Counted from the stretch's first letter, positions 36,641 to 48,170 are shown. The stretch is DNA of 64,000 nucleotides from Pachyrhynchus sulphureomaculatus (GCA_019049505.1 CM032456.1:71154726-71218725); one strand, 5' to 3'. Program-made: numbers and translations. Notes: generated by a model not told the origin, from the sequence alone.

Positions 36641-37085
36641 TATTTATAAATAAAAAACACTAGCAACCATGATTATTCAGATTTCTTTCCTATAAAACCA
36701 TGAATAACTTACATAAAATGATGATGAAATTCCCTGTTTTTTTATTATACGGCTCAAAAAAACTATAAAAAATAGTGGAAAATAACCAAAATTGGTCAAT
36801 AACTTAAATTCCTCAAAATTTTTACTAATAAATTTTTACAGGAATCAGCGACCTCAGAAACATGTATTACCATAAGCAAATTATCGCGATTTCAATGTAC
36901 ACAGTAAAAAGTTCATCGACCAAAAGAATATTATTTAAAAAGAAAGACATCTTCTTCATCTTTCAACCAAATTTAACAAAAAGGTTGCAGTTGAATAAGC
37001 TGAAGAGTATTTAGAAAAAAATGCAATATCTTAAAAATTGAAAGGTAGCTGGAATTTTGAGTTGCACAGTGGAACTTCGTCGACT

Positions 37086-39116
37086 TAAACAGATTGCGTA
37101 TATATGCTAATTATTTTCTATATATATTTGTGCTTATTAAAAAAAAATACTCTTATTACCCCAGAACCGAACCGGAAAATAGTAGCGCCAGTTGCATTGC
37201 ATATTGTACTAAAGGGACGTTTTATATTCGTGAAAGACTCAACCTTCCTGACTTTGAATTTCTCCACGATCTAGATCAGAAGAAACATAATTCCCAATGT
37301 TAGTTGCTCTGTTAGCACGATAACTTTCGAACGAAATGAGATATAGTTTCCAAATTTGGTACACATATATTCAGGAGAAGGGGTGAAGGTTGATAAATTT
37401 TGTATAACTTTAGTGGATTATGAGAGTTCTGTTTATATGGTTGTGATAATGAACAAATTTTAACCATAATCATTTAGTTAAACATTTAAAAATTAGGGGA
37501 AGAGTTAGAGGAATTGCGCCGTATTTATCGTGTTTAGGGTCTTTAAAGTGGATGACTGAAAATTATATTATTTTTTTATTATCTCATTTGTTTTGTTAAA
37601 TTCTTTTCTATTGTTTCACTTTTTTCACAATCGACAAAAGAAGAATATAATTTAACCGTATTCAGCTACAATATTATTGGATAAATTTGATACTATTCTA
37701 TAACTTAATTAGTACTTAGTATTACTGGAGGCTACCATGAGGCCTAACGATCTGTAGTTCCATAAATTACTTTTTAGCTTTTTCTTGCATTCCAGTTACA
37801 AAACTGACAATATCAGCTCGGTCATCAGTTCCTTGTCTTTTAAATTTAAGAAATTTCCTTAAATATTAATAGCAAAGGTCATATAAAAAAATGAAAAAAT
37901 TTATAGTTTTTTATTTTTTATCAAACTACAGTCTATGGAATTTTTTTTCTAAGCTGAATGATCTCCTCATATCGCTTCAAATCACTAGTTGCTCTGAGAC
38001 CTCTCTCAGACTCAATGTTTACTGTACCGCAGCGTAAAGCTAGGTTTTTTTGGTCAAAAATATTTGGACAAAAATAGATTTTTATTCAAAATTACACGAA
38101 AAATTAAACAAGAAAAACTCCATGATTTTCTATATAGTTTTACATAAATTTTTGCAGTCATGACTTTACACAGATATAAAGGTTTGTTTTCATTGTTTCA
38201 GTTTTAGATTTGTCGGACTCAGGTAGCGGCAATTCAATTTATTAACGTGACGATTAAAATGGCAAGAAATCTCAGAATAGGTTGCAAAACACCCGACATT
38301 TTATTAACGAAGTGAACCTCTGAGAAGCATCAGTAGATTTCAATTCTTGTAGCAGCTGCATCTTCTAGGGGTACAGAGAGAAAAATATTTACGAAAAAAT
38401 GTGTTGTAATGAGCTACTGGACACACTTACGGGGCTTGATGCATGCCCCGTTTCGTCACTTTTTTAGATTTTTTTTTACGAGCCTAGCACATGTGCTGCA
38501 GGGAAATCCCTAAAGCGATTCCCGTTGGTTTTGAATCGTTGTAAATTGTACTCGATTGGAAACACATTTGCTTGGCAAACTATTTCAAAGTGATGAGGTT
38601 CTACACATAAAGATGTACAACTAATTTACGAGGTTACGCTATGTGCTCTTGCATCGCCCCCCCTCCCCTCGGCTCATTGCATCCTTGTAATAAAACAAAG
38701 ATATTTTATTTTACTTATAAGACACCCCTGTACTTCATTTCTCCATATCTAAACTTTACTCAAAAACAGAAGACATATAACCGCCCATTACTTAATCCCG
38801 CACATTTGTGGTGAATGTGACATACTATTTATGATTGTCATAAGTAAAGAGACATGTGGACAAGAACGCTGACCCTGCTGCATCTCTTGAGGGCCGTTCC
38901 CATCCTGCTGTAATATTCGTGCAACAAAGAAGTGTGACAGCGGATGTGTCCGAGACAAATTATCCTAAAATATGTTGATACTTATGATACTAAGTTGGGT
39001 TGTTATGGTCATAATTTAAGTGGCAATAGTGTTAGCTAAACTATACAGGTGGAAGATAGCATAGTATACTAAATAATACATAGTACACAAATGAAGTTGA
39101 TTGTAGTTAAGGATAT
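37086..39116. other. No recognisable gene; contains degenerate repeat
   Basis: About 2 kb without a coding motif. 37310-37600 (ACGAAATGAGATATAGTTTC, AAATTTGGTACACATAT, GGGGAAGAG) resembles the degenerate repeat at 13.06-13.27 and 14.5-14.9 kb. A C-rich patch (GCCCCCCCTCCCCTC) lies at about 38658. Confidence 0.4.
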
Positions 39117-39545
39117 ACGAGGGTGTATTAAAAGATCTTGGAAAAACAAGGCAAATAACATTTTTTGCAAAAAATTTTTTTTTTCCAACATAATCCACAT
39201 TGAGCTCAATATATTGAGCTCTGTATAACACGATTTGCAGCACAGATAACCTCTTCGTTCGACGAAAATTTCTTCCCTCAGCCAACTTTTGAGGTAAGGA
39301 AATAAAAAAAGTCACCTGAGGTCAAATCTCGGGAATAGCGCCGGTGGAAAACTATTTTGACTGCACTTTTCTCGCCGATAAAACTGTTTTTGCTTTTTTG
39401 GGCGTACTTTCACCTTAGCCAACTCACTATTTTGGCTGCCGTTTTGTTTTCGGGGTGTAATGGTTGATCCAAGTTTTGTCTATGCCACTTAACAAAATTT
39501 CCCGCCATTTAGTAGAAATTTACCAGGCTTATCAATCCATCCTCG
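39117..39545 (-). mobile_element. Mariner, internally deleted (~430 bp)
   Basis: TACGAGGGTGTATTAAAAGA at 39117 and an inverted end (GATACGAGGATGGATTGATA) finishing at about 39545 bound it. On the minus strand it encodes pieces from two separate transposase regions. TWINHYTPKTKRQPK and STPKKAKTVLSA (first catalytic region, about 39370-39480) are followed directly by DLTSGDFFYFLTSKVG and a C-terminal KKFSSNEEVICA block (39230-39330). The segment with the second Asp is deleted. Confidence 0.72.
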
Positions 39546-39737
39546 TATCAAGGATCTAACACGTAGGCTGAAAAGTTTTTTTGGTCTGACACATGAATGT
39601 CGCCCTTTTCAAAAAATCCACATGATTTTTAGGAAGTACCAACCTTCAAACGATACGACAAAATTTCATGATATTTCGACGATTAGTTTACAAATTACAG
39701 TGGTTTTAGTGACGCTACTTTTGATATTTTCAATACA

Positions 39738-41058
39738 ATGGAAAAAATTGAATTTGGTGAGTTGATTAAACACTGTTTTTTGATGGGAAAACTACCGTTC
39801 CAGCAAAGCAATGGCTTGATAGGTGTTCCGAGGATTCTGCCCCTGGAAAATCACCCCTCATTTACTGGTATGCTGAATTTAAACGCGTTCGTACAGTCAC
39901 AAATGATGCTGAACGCTCTGGACGTCCAAATGAGGTGGTTACACACATAAAAAAAACCCACGAAATTGTTTTGGATGACCGTTAAGTGAAATTGCGTGAG
40001 ATAGCTGACACCCTAAAGATATCAAAAGAACGTCTTGGTCATATTTGGTGGCGGCCCGTGGCTCACTGGTGTAGTACCTTGATTACTGTGCAGAAGGTCA
40101 AGGGTTCAAACCCGTAGGTCGGTATACTTATTTATTAAATTGTTTAAGTATATTTGGCTTAGCCACATACATAGGTAGTAGTTGTTCGCAGAAATGCAAT
40201 AACGACCGAGGCAGCACTACCGCGTTATCTAAAACAGTGCTGTGAAATACAGAAATGTATGTTCCGGCACTTGAACAACGTTTACGGGTATTACGACATC
40301 TTCGCCGATATCCTTAGGATATGAAAAAAGGGTAAAATCCCTACTCAGGTGGGGAGCTGAACGATAAAAAAAATGCATGAACATTTGTGCATGAGAAAGT
40401 TCTGTTCGAAATGGGTACCCTGTTTGCTCACAGTGGACCAAAAACAACAACGTGTCGATGATTCTCAGCGCTGTTTGGACCTGTTTAAGCGCAATAAAAA
40501 GGATTTTTTAATGCGATATGTGACAATGGATGAAACATGGATCCACCACTACTTACAGAATCAAATCGGCAGTTAGCAGAGTGGACAGCAGCCGGTGAAA
40601 GCTGCCCGAAGCGACCAAAGACACAACAGTCTGCTGGGAAGATTTTGGCCTCTGTATTTTGGGATGCTCACTATACTGAGAAGGGAAACCATCAATAGCG
40701 AATATTATATAAAGTTATTAGTGCGTTTGAAGGCAGAAATCGCAAATAAACGGCCCAAATGAACAAGAAAAAACTGCTCTTTCATTAAGACAATTCACCG
40801 TGTCACAAGGCAATGGCAAAATTGCATGAAATGAAGTTTGAATTGCTTGCTCGTCCACCGTATTCTTCAGATTTGGCCCACAGCGAGTATTAGCTATTCG
40901 CTGACCTCAAAAAAATGTTAGCGGAAAAAAGTTTCGGCTCTAAGTTATCGCCAAAACTGAGTCCTATTTTGATCGCAAAGACAAATCCAGGTATAGAAAT
41001 GTTAGAAAAGCGTTCGACTGACTGTATCGCTCTTGAAAGAGACTATGTTGATGAATAA
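39738..41058 (+). pseudogene. Mariner transposase, split by SINE
   Basis: MEKIEFGELIKHCFLMGKLP starts at 39738. A frameshift follows within 25 codons, then FTGMLNLNAF-type shifted readings. The second helix-turn-helix (ADTLKISKERLGHI) stops at 40045, where the SINE begins. After it, HLCMRKFCSKWVPCLLTVDQ, RNKKDFLMRYVTMDETWIHH restores the first catalytic Asp (about 40530). The second motif is in HDNSPCHKAMAKLHEM-like residues near 40790 with a changed base. The third, near 40870, reads SSDLAHSEY, in which the last residue position of the triad is altered. The C-terminal GIEMLEKRSTDCIALERDYVDE block is at 40990-41058, across frames. Confidence 0.85.
40046..40373 (+). mobile_element. tRNA-derived SINE, copy 2, inserted in mariner
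   Basis: A box TGGCTCACTGG (40059-40069) and B box GGTTCAAACCC (40103-40113) are better preserved than in copy 1. The body carries TTTGGCTTAGCCACATACAT, GGCAGCACTACCGCGTTATC, GGTATTACGACATCTTCGCC and a GAACGATAAAAAAA tail. Compared with the uninterrupted mariner at 36387-36400, the insertion point lies between CATATT and ATGCATGA, with little or no target duplication. It is about 40 bp longer than copy 1 because of an extra GTGCTGTGAAATACAGAAAT segment. Confidence 0.88.
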
Positions 41059-41444
41059 AGTTGAATTTTGCAAAAAAAAGTGATCAGTAGCTACACCAAA
41101 AACCTTTCAGCTAGTGTTCTGAAGAGATTTTTTCACTATGTTTTAATCAAAGCGATTTTTACTGTGAAAATAAAATCTAAGGAAAACTTCCAGGAAAATA
41201 AAATGAGAATCGTAAAGTGACTTTGCACATTTTAGACACGTAGAGAAATAGCTACCGAGCGGTGTTCTCAAGGTGTTTAAAAATCAAATTTTATGATTTT
41301 TTGGCAAAATCTTGAAAAAAGTAAATTTACAAAAGGGAAAGCGAGAAAAATCGTCACTTTACATTTGACATAAATCTTCAGAAATAGCAGATCTAGCAGT
41401 ACTATTTAACACAATAGATTAGTACTAAAGAGCACGCGTGCACG

Positions 41445-41778
41445 CTTGTGTCATCGCCAAAATACCATTAGTTAGGATATGAATTGCTTCCGCATCCACT
41501 ATAATCGCCAGATTTAACCTCCAACGATTCCCTATTTCCGAATAACAAAAAATGGCTTGGCGGAAAAAAAATTCGGCTCAAACGATGAGATGATTGCTGA
41601 AACAGACGCCTATTTAAGGGGTTGGAGAAATCGTATTTTTTAGATGGGATACAAAAGATAGAAAAACGTTGAACTCAATGTGTCTAGCTAAAAGGAGACT
41701 GTTGAAAAATAAAATAAATTTTACAGTTAAAAATGATTTTTTCTTGTCAAGGTCAGGTACTTATCATACAACCCTCGT
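41445..41778 (+). mobile_element. Mariner 3' fragment
   Basis: The C-terminal transposase remnants are readable across frames: NNKKWLGGKKFGSNDEMIAE and TDAYLRGWRNRIF. The right TIR follows (AGGTACTTATCATACAACCC TCGTA, ending at about 41778). This is the same terminus as the mariner at 20960-21815, so the two fragments represent opposite halves of one family. Confidence 0.78.
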
Positions 41779-42109
41779 ATCTACAAAACTGCTGAAGAGA
41801 TTTTGGTGAAACTTCTTATATTGGAGGAGGTATTTTTCAACTTAGGTCACAGAGGAAATCAGTCTTGTACCTCAAAGAATATTTTTATAACGATAAATAA
41901 TTAATCTACGCCGACTTACGCTTACCTTTCTTACGTTTTTGTTTTGTTTAGAGTGACAAAGATGAAAATTTTTTGATTTCGTCGATAGACAGTTAAGTAC
42001 TAACTTTTTAGTATTAAGAGAAGATATTATTTCGTATTTTTTATGGGTTTTTATGAAGCTGTAATTTTTTAAAAGCTTTAGGCGTTTCTATATTGTTTCG
42101 CACATCACA

Positions 42110-42420
42110 AATCACATTATCGGGAAGAGAACGGAGGTACAAGACGCAGTCAAATTAATTTTATATCTCAAATGCAACTGAGCTGGGCATGTTGCTAGGT
42201 TTAAGGATGGACGATGGATAAAGAGAATTATAGAGTGGCAACCAAGATTCGAAGCTTATCGGAGTAGAGGTAGACCACCAAGTCCGTGGACTGATGATTT
42301 GAAAAGAGTGGCTGGAAATTGTGCACAAGCGTCGTAGAATAGAAAAAGGTAGCAAGAGTTGAGGGAAGCTTTCGTCCAGCAGTGGACAGTATAGGCTAAT
42401 GATGATGATGATGATAAATG
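42110..42420 (+). mobile_element. LINE 3' end with (GAT)n tail
   Basis: The plus strand encodes the last part of a LINE protein: LKCNWAGHVARFKDGRWIKR, RGRPPSPWTDDLKRVAG, then after a TAG LREAFVQQWTV. It ends in AGGCTAATGATGATGATGAT, a short-repeat 3' tail used by some RTE/Jockey-related LINEs in place of poly-A. It is 5' truncated to about 310 bp. Confidence 0.8.
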
Positions 42421-43062
42421 ATGATATTGTTTGGAATCAAAATAAATGTTTTAATATATAAATTCGCCGTTATAAAAGGGGAACAAACTGCGTGACAGAA
42501 TGCCTTAAATTGTACAAAAATACCCACAAATTCCTTTTAGTGCGCATGTGTATGCAGGGCATAATTTATTACATGCATCAGTTCAAAAAAAACCGATCCC
42601 ATATTTTAACTTACGAGCATTATTTTTAACCAAAAAAATTCTTAACCAAAGTCGAAGATGCAAGACAATTTCTAATTCTCGTCGGTTTGTCTGTCTATTT
42701 GCTTGTCGAACTGATGCTGAGATAACTCCTATATGAAATATATCCACTTAAGATTTAGTTCGGTACTTGAAATGGAAAATGAACCCCTGATTTTCTGCAC
42801 ACACATTTGATTTTGATGCACAAATGAAAAAAAAGTTTTTTCAAATGTGCGAAACCTTATTTTCAAATTTCCGTACGTTATCCACTAGTTTTTGACATAC
42901 ATTAATGAAAATTTTTTGGTTTTTTTGTTCTAGGTTGAAATTTACGGGAATAGTCCTTTCGATCGTTTTAGGTCACGCATAAAAGGTGCCTTGTCGTTTT
43001 GGACCTGAATTGAAGAGATAAAAAAAAAAAATTGTACACCTTAATATTTGTTTCAAGTACTT
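42421..43062. other. No recognisable gene
   Basis: AT-rich spacer. A GTCGGTTTGTCTGTCTATTTG tract at about 42679-42700 followed by GATGCTGAGATAACTCC resembles the tract-plus-motif found in the GTTCCGTAC family and the 13-kb repeat. Confidence 0.35.
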
Positions 43063-43597
43063 TTAAACCAAGAGGGCGACTGAAATTTTGACCTGTCCAC
43101 TAATCGTCTGTCCTAGTTGTTCATTCTCTCGGGCGAGTCATATAAAAGCCTTTAATGTTGATTTTGCGGCTCCCGTACCCTGGAATTCCCAAATGCTACA
43201 TCCAAAAATGGACTGTCGTTTAATCCCTTGAATTAAGTACCATAATATTTATTGACACTAAATTCGAGTACCTCAAATGGCAGACACCTCCGAAACACGA
43301 CCCATCTTTTGGGCCCAAAAAACGTCTATCCAAAAATGGACTATTACACAAGTCTGCAAAAAAAAAATTGAGAGCTGTTTTGGTTTTTTTGCTTAATTCT
43401 TATGTTTTTGGGTGTACTGAATCCGAAACTGACTTTCATTTTGTCATAGAACGTCACGTTTTCTGACAATGTAGGTATCTATGTTAAACAAGTTATCATC
43501 TTAAAATAAAAGATAAAAGACTAAAAATTTTTTTTTTAATTTATAATTGTGTAACAAAACTTATTTTTTTTATCTAAAATACATTCATTAGTAAGCA

Positions 43598-45287
43598 CTA
43601 AACACATTTCTTTTTCCCAGTGAGACTTCTTTTGGTACATTTTCGCTTGTAGGAAGCATCTGGAAGGTCTCTCTGAAGCGTCCAACAGTAGTCTTCCATC
43701 ATTGAGACGCTCCATCTTCCCTGGTATCTTTTTTCCATCTCCTTAATATCTTGGTGAAATCGTTCACCTTGCTATTCACTCAGATCTCCTGAATTTTCTG
43801 GAAGGTAGTCGAGGTGGGAATGAAGAAAATGTACTTTTAAACTCATTAGGCAACCTAAAGCTTGAAATGCTTTTAACATTCTTTTGACGATTTGTTTGTA
43901 GTTAGGGTCTTTGTTATTGCCTAAAAATTTCTCTATGACCTCTTTAAAGGCAATCCACCCTTCTCTTTGAGGATCCGTCATGGTTGTGATGAATTGTGGA
44001 TCAGCCATAAGCCGTCTAATATCTGGTCCAACGAAAACACCTTCCTTCAACTTTGCCTCCGAGAGGCCTGGAAAACTTTGATATTAAGTATTTGAAGCAA
44101 TTTCCATCTCTTGGAAGTGACTTTACAAATTGCTTCATCAATCCCAGCTTTATGTGAAGCGGTGGTAGAAGAACTTTATGAGGAGGCATCAAAGTTTCAT
44201 GCAGGACGTTCTTTTCGTCAACTTTAAGCTCCCTCGGAGGCCAACACTTTTTGGTCCAGTGATTTGCTCGGTCTCTACTATCCCATAGACACAAAAAGCA
44301 AGGGAATTTGGTAAACCCAGATTGTTGTGCGAGCAACATGCCCAAGATTTTTAAATCACCGCACACTTGCCAACCGTGGTCTTTATATTTTAATTTGCAA
44401 AGAACCAATTCCAAGTTCTTGTAGGTTTCCTTGAGGTGTACGGAATGACCGACAGGAATGGAAGCATAGAAACCGCCATTATGAAGCAGAACTGCTTTAA
44501 GGCTTCTTTTTGAAGAATCTATGAAAATACGCCACTGTGCTGGGTCGTATGAGATCTTAAATGTATCCATCAAACCTTCAATATTGGTACAATAAACCAA
44601 CTCGTCCTCTTGGGCAAAGTAGGAAGTGAACTGCTTCTCACGATATCTAAACCGGGAGGAAGACACTCCCGGCAAAAGTAAGTTCCTGCTTTTGAGCCTT
44701 GATCCAAGCAACTCAGCAGCGCTTTTGGGAAGATTCAAGTCTCTTACCAAATCATTTAGCTCGCCCTGGGAAAACAATTTCGGACTGCTGTCATCTTCAA
44801 ATTGAAAACTTGACTTATCATCGGGTTCAGGTACAGCACCATCTTCGTCAGAACTTGGAATCTCTTCCAAGGTAGCAGGGGCCTTGGGCACTGGTATTTC
44901 GGTCCCATGAGGGATGGGACGAATAGCTGATTGCAGATTGGGGTATGAAATGGACTGCTTCCATTTTGAATTATACCCTTTCACATTACACGAACAAAAG
45001 AAACAATCATCACTATGGTTCTTTTGCTCGCGCCATATCATAGGAATCACATATCGGAAAGCTTTTTTCTTGCCCTTAAACCAATTTCGAAGGTCTTCAA
45101 CACATCGTTTGCAGACTTTATGCGGTGCCCAAACTTTATCCTGATCTCCAAGTTTTAAGCCAAAATACCTGAAGTATACTTTTTTTACAAAGTCCGTAAT
45201 ATTAAGTTGTTGCTTTAATACCATATATTCGCCACAAATATAACAGAAACTGTCAGACGAATTCACACACTTCCGCACAGATGACAT
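43598..45287 (-). pseudogene. Cysteine-rich transposon protein, near-intact
   Basis: I chose the ATG at 45285-45287 (MSSVRKCVNS). Residues 15-62 hold C-x2-C (FCYICGE) and C-x2-C (VCKRCVEDL), a ZAD-like zinc-binding layout. A second pair is at 95-98 (CFFC), before a conserved-looking NSKWKQSISYPNLQSAIRPI. An acidic linker follows, then WRIFIDSSKRSLKAVLLHNG, VCGDLKILGMLLAQQSG, CFLCLWDSRDRANHW and LPPLHIKLGLMKQFVK. The frame shifts by one base at about 44078 (TTTT run), continues KEGVFVGPDIRRLM and HFLHSHLDYLPEN, meets a TAG after SGDLSE, and ends GERFHQDIKEMEKRYQGR to KKKCV at 43598. The FID, GDLK and GERFHQD acidic residues could form an RNase H-like site; that is inference. With only one shift and one stop, it was active recently or is partly an assembly error. 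Confidence 0.72.
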
Positions 45288-45670
45288 TGCACTATATTGA
45301 ACCAAGATCTATAAAACAATGACGAGTTAACACGTAATTGTACCGCGCCACTTTCTAGACTATCGGAGCGCGCACGTTCTGGTTACAACGTTTGTTAATT
45401 TAGCTCACACAGGGCGTTCTTTATTTAGAAAGTAATGATAGTTATGGCCTGTATACATTTAAAAACAGTAATCAAAATAAAATTGTACCTATTTATTTAT
45501 GACTTCAAGTTAGCCCAAAAAAACCTTTTTTTTATAATAAAATTTTGCGTTTTGCAAAATAACCTGACGTTCTGGAATTTTTTGAGTATTTTTTTTTAGT
45601 TTTCAGAACACCTAAATACATAGAAATCAGTTGAAAACATCCAGACAGCAATTTTGTTGCAGACCTGTGT

Positions 45671-46232
45671 TATTTAACAATATAAAATCAATAAATTTAC
45701 TTTGTTCTTGATAAAATAAGAGTGAACCTGCAAAAGGCAGATACCGCCAATACCGGAGGACAAAACTGGACCCGCTTTTTCCAGTCAAAAACGGTCATTT
45801 TTCAAGTTTTTGAATAAATAAGACCGTAAGTCCCCAGTTTTAGGTCCTAAGAGTCTGTCCAAGTTATTTTTGGAAAGCTTAGGCCTTAGTTAATAAAATA
45901 TCACGATGGCAGACGTCTCGCTTTTACACGAACAAGCCAAGGCATTTTCAAAGTTTAAAAAAGAAAATGAAATTCCGATAGTACTAACGTTATTATAAGT
46001 TTTACATAAAATTCGTACCGGTTGACTAAAATTGTTATTTTTCTGTTTTTCATCCCATAGAATTCGAATTTCCAATTCTCAAGCCTTTCGTCATGGGCCC
46101 GAAAAAGCCTTGTTTTTGGTTGGAAAAAGCGGGTCCAGCGTCGTCCTCCGGTATTGGCGGCGTCTGCCTGTTGCAGGTTCCCCCTTATTTTATCAAGAAC
46201 AAACTAAATTTATTGATTTTATGTGGTTAAAT
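45671..46232. mobile_element. Palindromic insert within right TIR
   Basis: Arms of about 120 bp (45671-45790 and 46113-46232) mirror each other, sharing ATAAAATCAATAAATTTA, TTGTTCTTGATAAAATAAG, AACCTGCAA-AGGCAGA, CGCCAATACCGGAGGAC and GGACCCGCTTTTTCCA. The ~320-bp loop is non-coding. It interrupts the TIR of the surrounding transposon and is absent from the opposite arm, so it arrived later. Confidence 0.8.
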
Positions 46233-46511
46233 GATAGTTCATTTTTGGATTGACATCTTTTTAGAGGCGTCTGCCATCTGAGGCGCTCGACTTATTTATT
46301 GTCAACAAATGTTATGTTTCTTGATTCAAATGGTTTAAACGACAGTCCGCTTGTGGATGTAGCATTTTAGGCCTTACCTGGGCGTTCCAGGGTACGGGGG
46401 TCGCAAAATCAACGTTAAAGGTTTTTATTCGACTGGCCCGATAGAATGAACAACTAGGCAGACGGTTAGTCGACGGGTCAGAATTTGGGGTCGCCCTGTT
46501 GGTCTATTTAA

Positions 46512-47225
46512 AAAAATTTTCGTTTGCTGTTATTATACTGTTGAAAAAAGTTCCCGAAATTAGCCTTCTAACCTGGGACCTAGAGTGACCTTACCTATAT
46601 AGCAATCCTATGACGTCTAGTTATTTTTACTTTATAGATTTGTTTGCTGCGTTTTCATTTTAAACTGTTTTAAAATGTAACACTGGTATATACACAAATT
46701 GATATTAAAATTCTTCACCGGCCAAAATACATTTGAAAAATTAAAATAGTTAGTTAAACAAAAAATATCCTGTAATATTTACCATTTACATCCACATCAA
46801 AAGCCGACCGTGCACAAAAGTTACCTAATTGTTGAATGACTGACTATATTATCATTTATTTACTTTCCTATATGTCTCATAAGTGATATTTGCTTAGGCC
46901 TTTCGTCACTTTAAAAGGTCCCTTTGTAAAAAGCGCCATTTTAACAGTTGCTGATGCCGCAGGTTGACAGCAGGTGTTACAACAGAAAATGTGTGTACTT
47001 AACTGTGATTAAATTATGTCGGTTTATAAATTTTTATTGAGGATGTTGTACGAAACATAATTGTAAATTTAGACTTAGTGAGGGGTACTGTGTATGAAGA
47101 ATGGTTGTGTTACACCTGTGTTTTGCTTTAAGTGGTCATGTTTCTTGTAAATTGCCTATTGCTTTTATACTTTCATTAAACTTTTTTGCAATCTAGCTTT
47201 GCAAAAGGCATATATGTAGGCGCAC
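46512..47225. other. No recognisable gene
   Basis: No domain, terminal repeat or RNA motif was recognised. Confidence 0.35.
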
Positions 47226-47528
47226 TTTTTAGTGTTCCGTACAGAACACTTATGCAATCACTTCGATGTCAATCTGTCACACCCGATTTTCTTCGAAACT
47301 ATTTGATATAGAAGGTAGAAACTTGGGGCAAATATAGAAACTGATGGTCCAATCAGAGCCGTATAGTTTTGAAAAAAATTTTACTTAAGGGGTTAGTCGT
47401 AAGGTGGCAGTGAAAAAAAAATTGTATAGATCATTGAGTGGGATGTCAAATGAAAGCTTGCGAAAACACGAGTTTGAAAATACATATGATGTAATACTCG
47501 CGGAAGCTTTTCTTTATATTATTTTTAA

Positions 47529-48170
47529 ATTATTGGCCAAGTGCAAGTCGGACTTGCGCAATTAGTGTTCCGTACATTAATTCCTTTTAAAATAAAAATC
47601 TTTTTTAGGGAGGTACAAAATAATCAATGACTTCACAAAACACACTCCAAATGAGTTTTCAACCAAGTTTGTTTCCATCTTTGTTAAAAACTGATTGACC
47701 TTGAATTTTTTTTTTTTTTAATGTAACAGATAAATTATTAAAGGTAATGCACTCGTCATAATTTTCGCATAATCTACACCCTGTGGAGAAAATTCCACAG
47801 TTTTTTCAAAATTTTTTGATTAGTACTCTTCGAGATAAGGGAGGGAGAGCGATTCGTGGGAATTTTTTAAAAATAATACAAAGAAAAGTATGCGGAAGTA
47901 TTACATTATATACATTTTTGAACACGTGTTTTCACAAGCTTTCATTTGACACCCCACTCGATGACCTGGTAAAAAAAAAAATCATTTTCGATTCCACCCC
48001 CCAAAACTAACCCTTTAAGTCAAAATTACGCGACTTCGATGGGACTACTAATTTTAACTTTCGATGTTAGATAGTTTTGGAGAACATCTGGTGTGACAGA
48101 CGAACAGACAGACAGACGGACAGACACCGAAGTGATCTTATAAGTGTTCCGTACGGAACAATAAAAATGG
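47529..48170 (-). mobile_element. GTTCCGTAC repeat family, copy C, nested full-length
   Basis: Full-length copy (~640 bp) in the opposite orientation to its host copy B. One end is GGCCAAGTGCAAGTCGGACT with hairpin GCAAGT-CGG-ACTTGC and GTTCCGTAC. The other is a GACAGACAGACAGACGGACA tract and GTTCCGTACGGAACAATAAA. Host sequence resumes as AAAAATTACTTTCTCTCACC. TGGCC occurs at both borders and may be a 5-bp target duplication or part of the ends. Confidence 0.83.

Larger units (their letters stand above)
35589..37085. mobile_element. Palindromic (foldback-like) element with mariner in loop
   Basis: The left arm 35589-35870 and the inverted right arm 36685-37085 share CGACGAAGT-CCACTGTGCA, CTTTTTACTGTGTACATTGA, GTTTCTGAGGTCGCT and TTTATAGTTTTTT-AGC. 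The right arm has about 110 bp not in the left. The extreme left end contains its own hairpin, GTGGGACGAAGTCCCAC. Non-coding. The loop is filled by the mariner copy at 35906-36640. Confidence 0.8.
39566..41111 (+). mobile_element. Mariner interrupted by a SINE
   Basis: The left TIR AGGCTGAAAAGTTTTTTTGG (39565) and inverted right TIR AGCTGAAAGGTTTTTGGTGT (ending about 41112) are each bordered by TA. Without the 328-bp SINE at 40046-40373 it is about 1.22 kb. It is the most complete member of the family also present at 10.7 and 35.9 kb. Confidence 0.9.
43067..46507 (-). mobile_element. 3.4-kb DNA transposon with long TIRs, family not identified
   Basis: AGGGCGACTGAAATTTTGAC at 43073 and the inverted AGGGCGACCCCAAATTCTGA ending at 46498 open TIRs that can be followed for about 400 bp. 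The left arm is 43067-43490 and the right arm is 46507-46233 plus 45670-45530. Shared blocks include CTAGTTGTTCATTCT, TTGATTTTGCG, GTACCCTGGAA, GGACTGTCGTTTAA and ACAC-AGTCTGCAA. TTAA lies at 43063-43066 and 46508-46511, suggesting a TTAA target. The right arm is split by a palindromic insert (45671-46232). The single large gene is on the minus strand. Confidence 0.82.

Noticed and set aside
40046..40113. Possible tRNA gene (A and B boxes present), also at 10400-10462
   Set aside because: The tRNA fold is not complete, and the sequence continues into a shared ~200-bp body with an A-rich tail in two dispersed copies, so it is a SINE head.
43598..45287. Host zinc-finger (ZAD-type) gene
   Set aside because: The gene lies wholly between long terminal inverted repeats with TTAA at the borders, and carries a frameshift and a nonsense codon, so a transposon gene is more likely.
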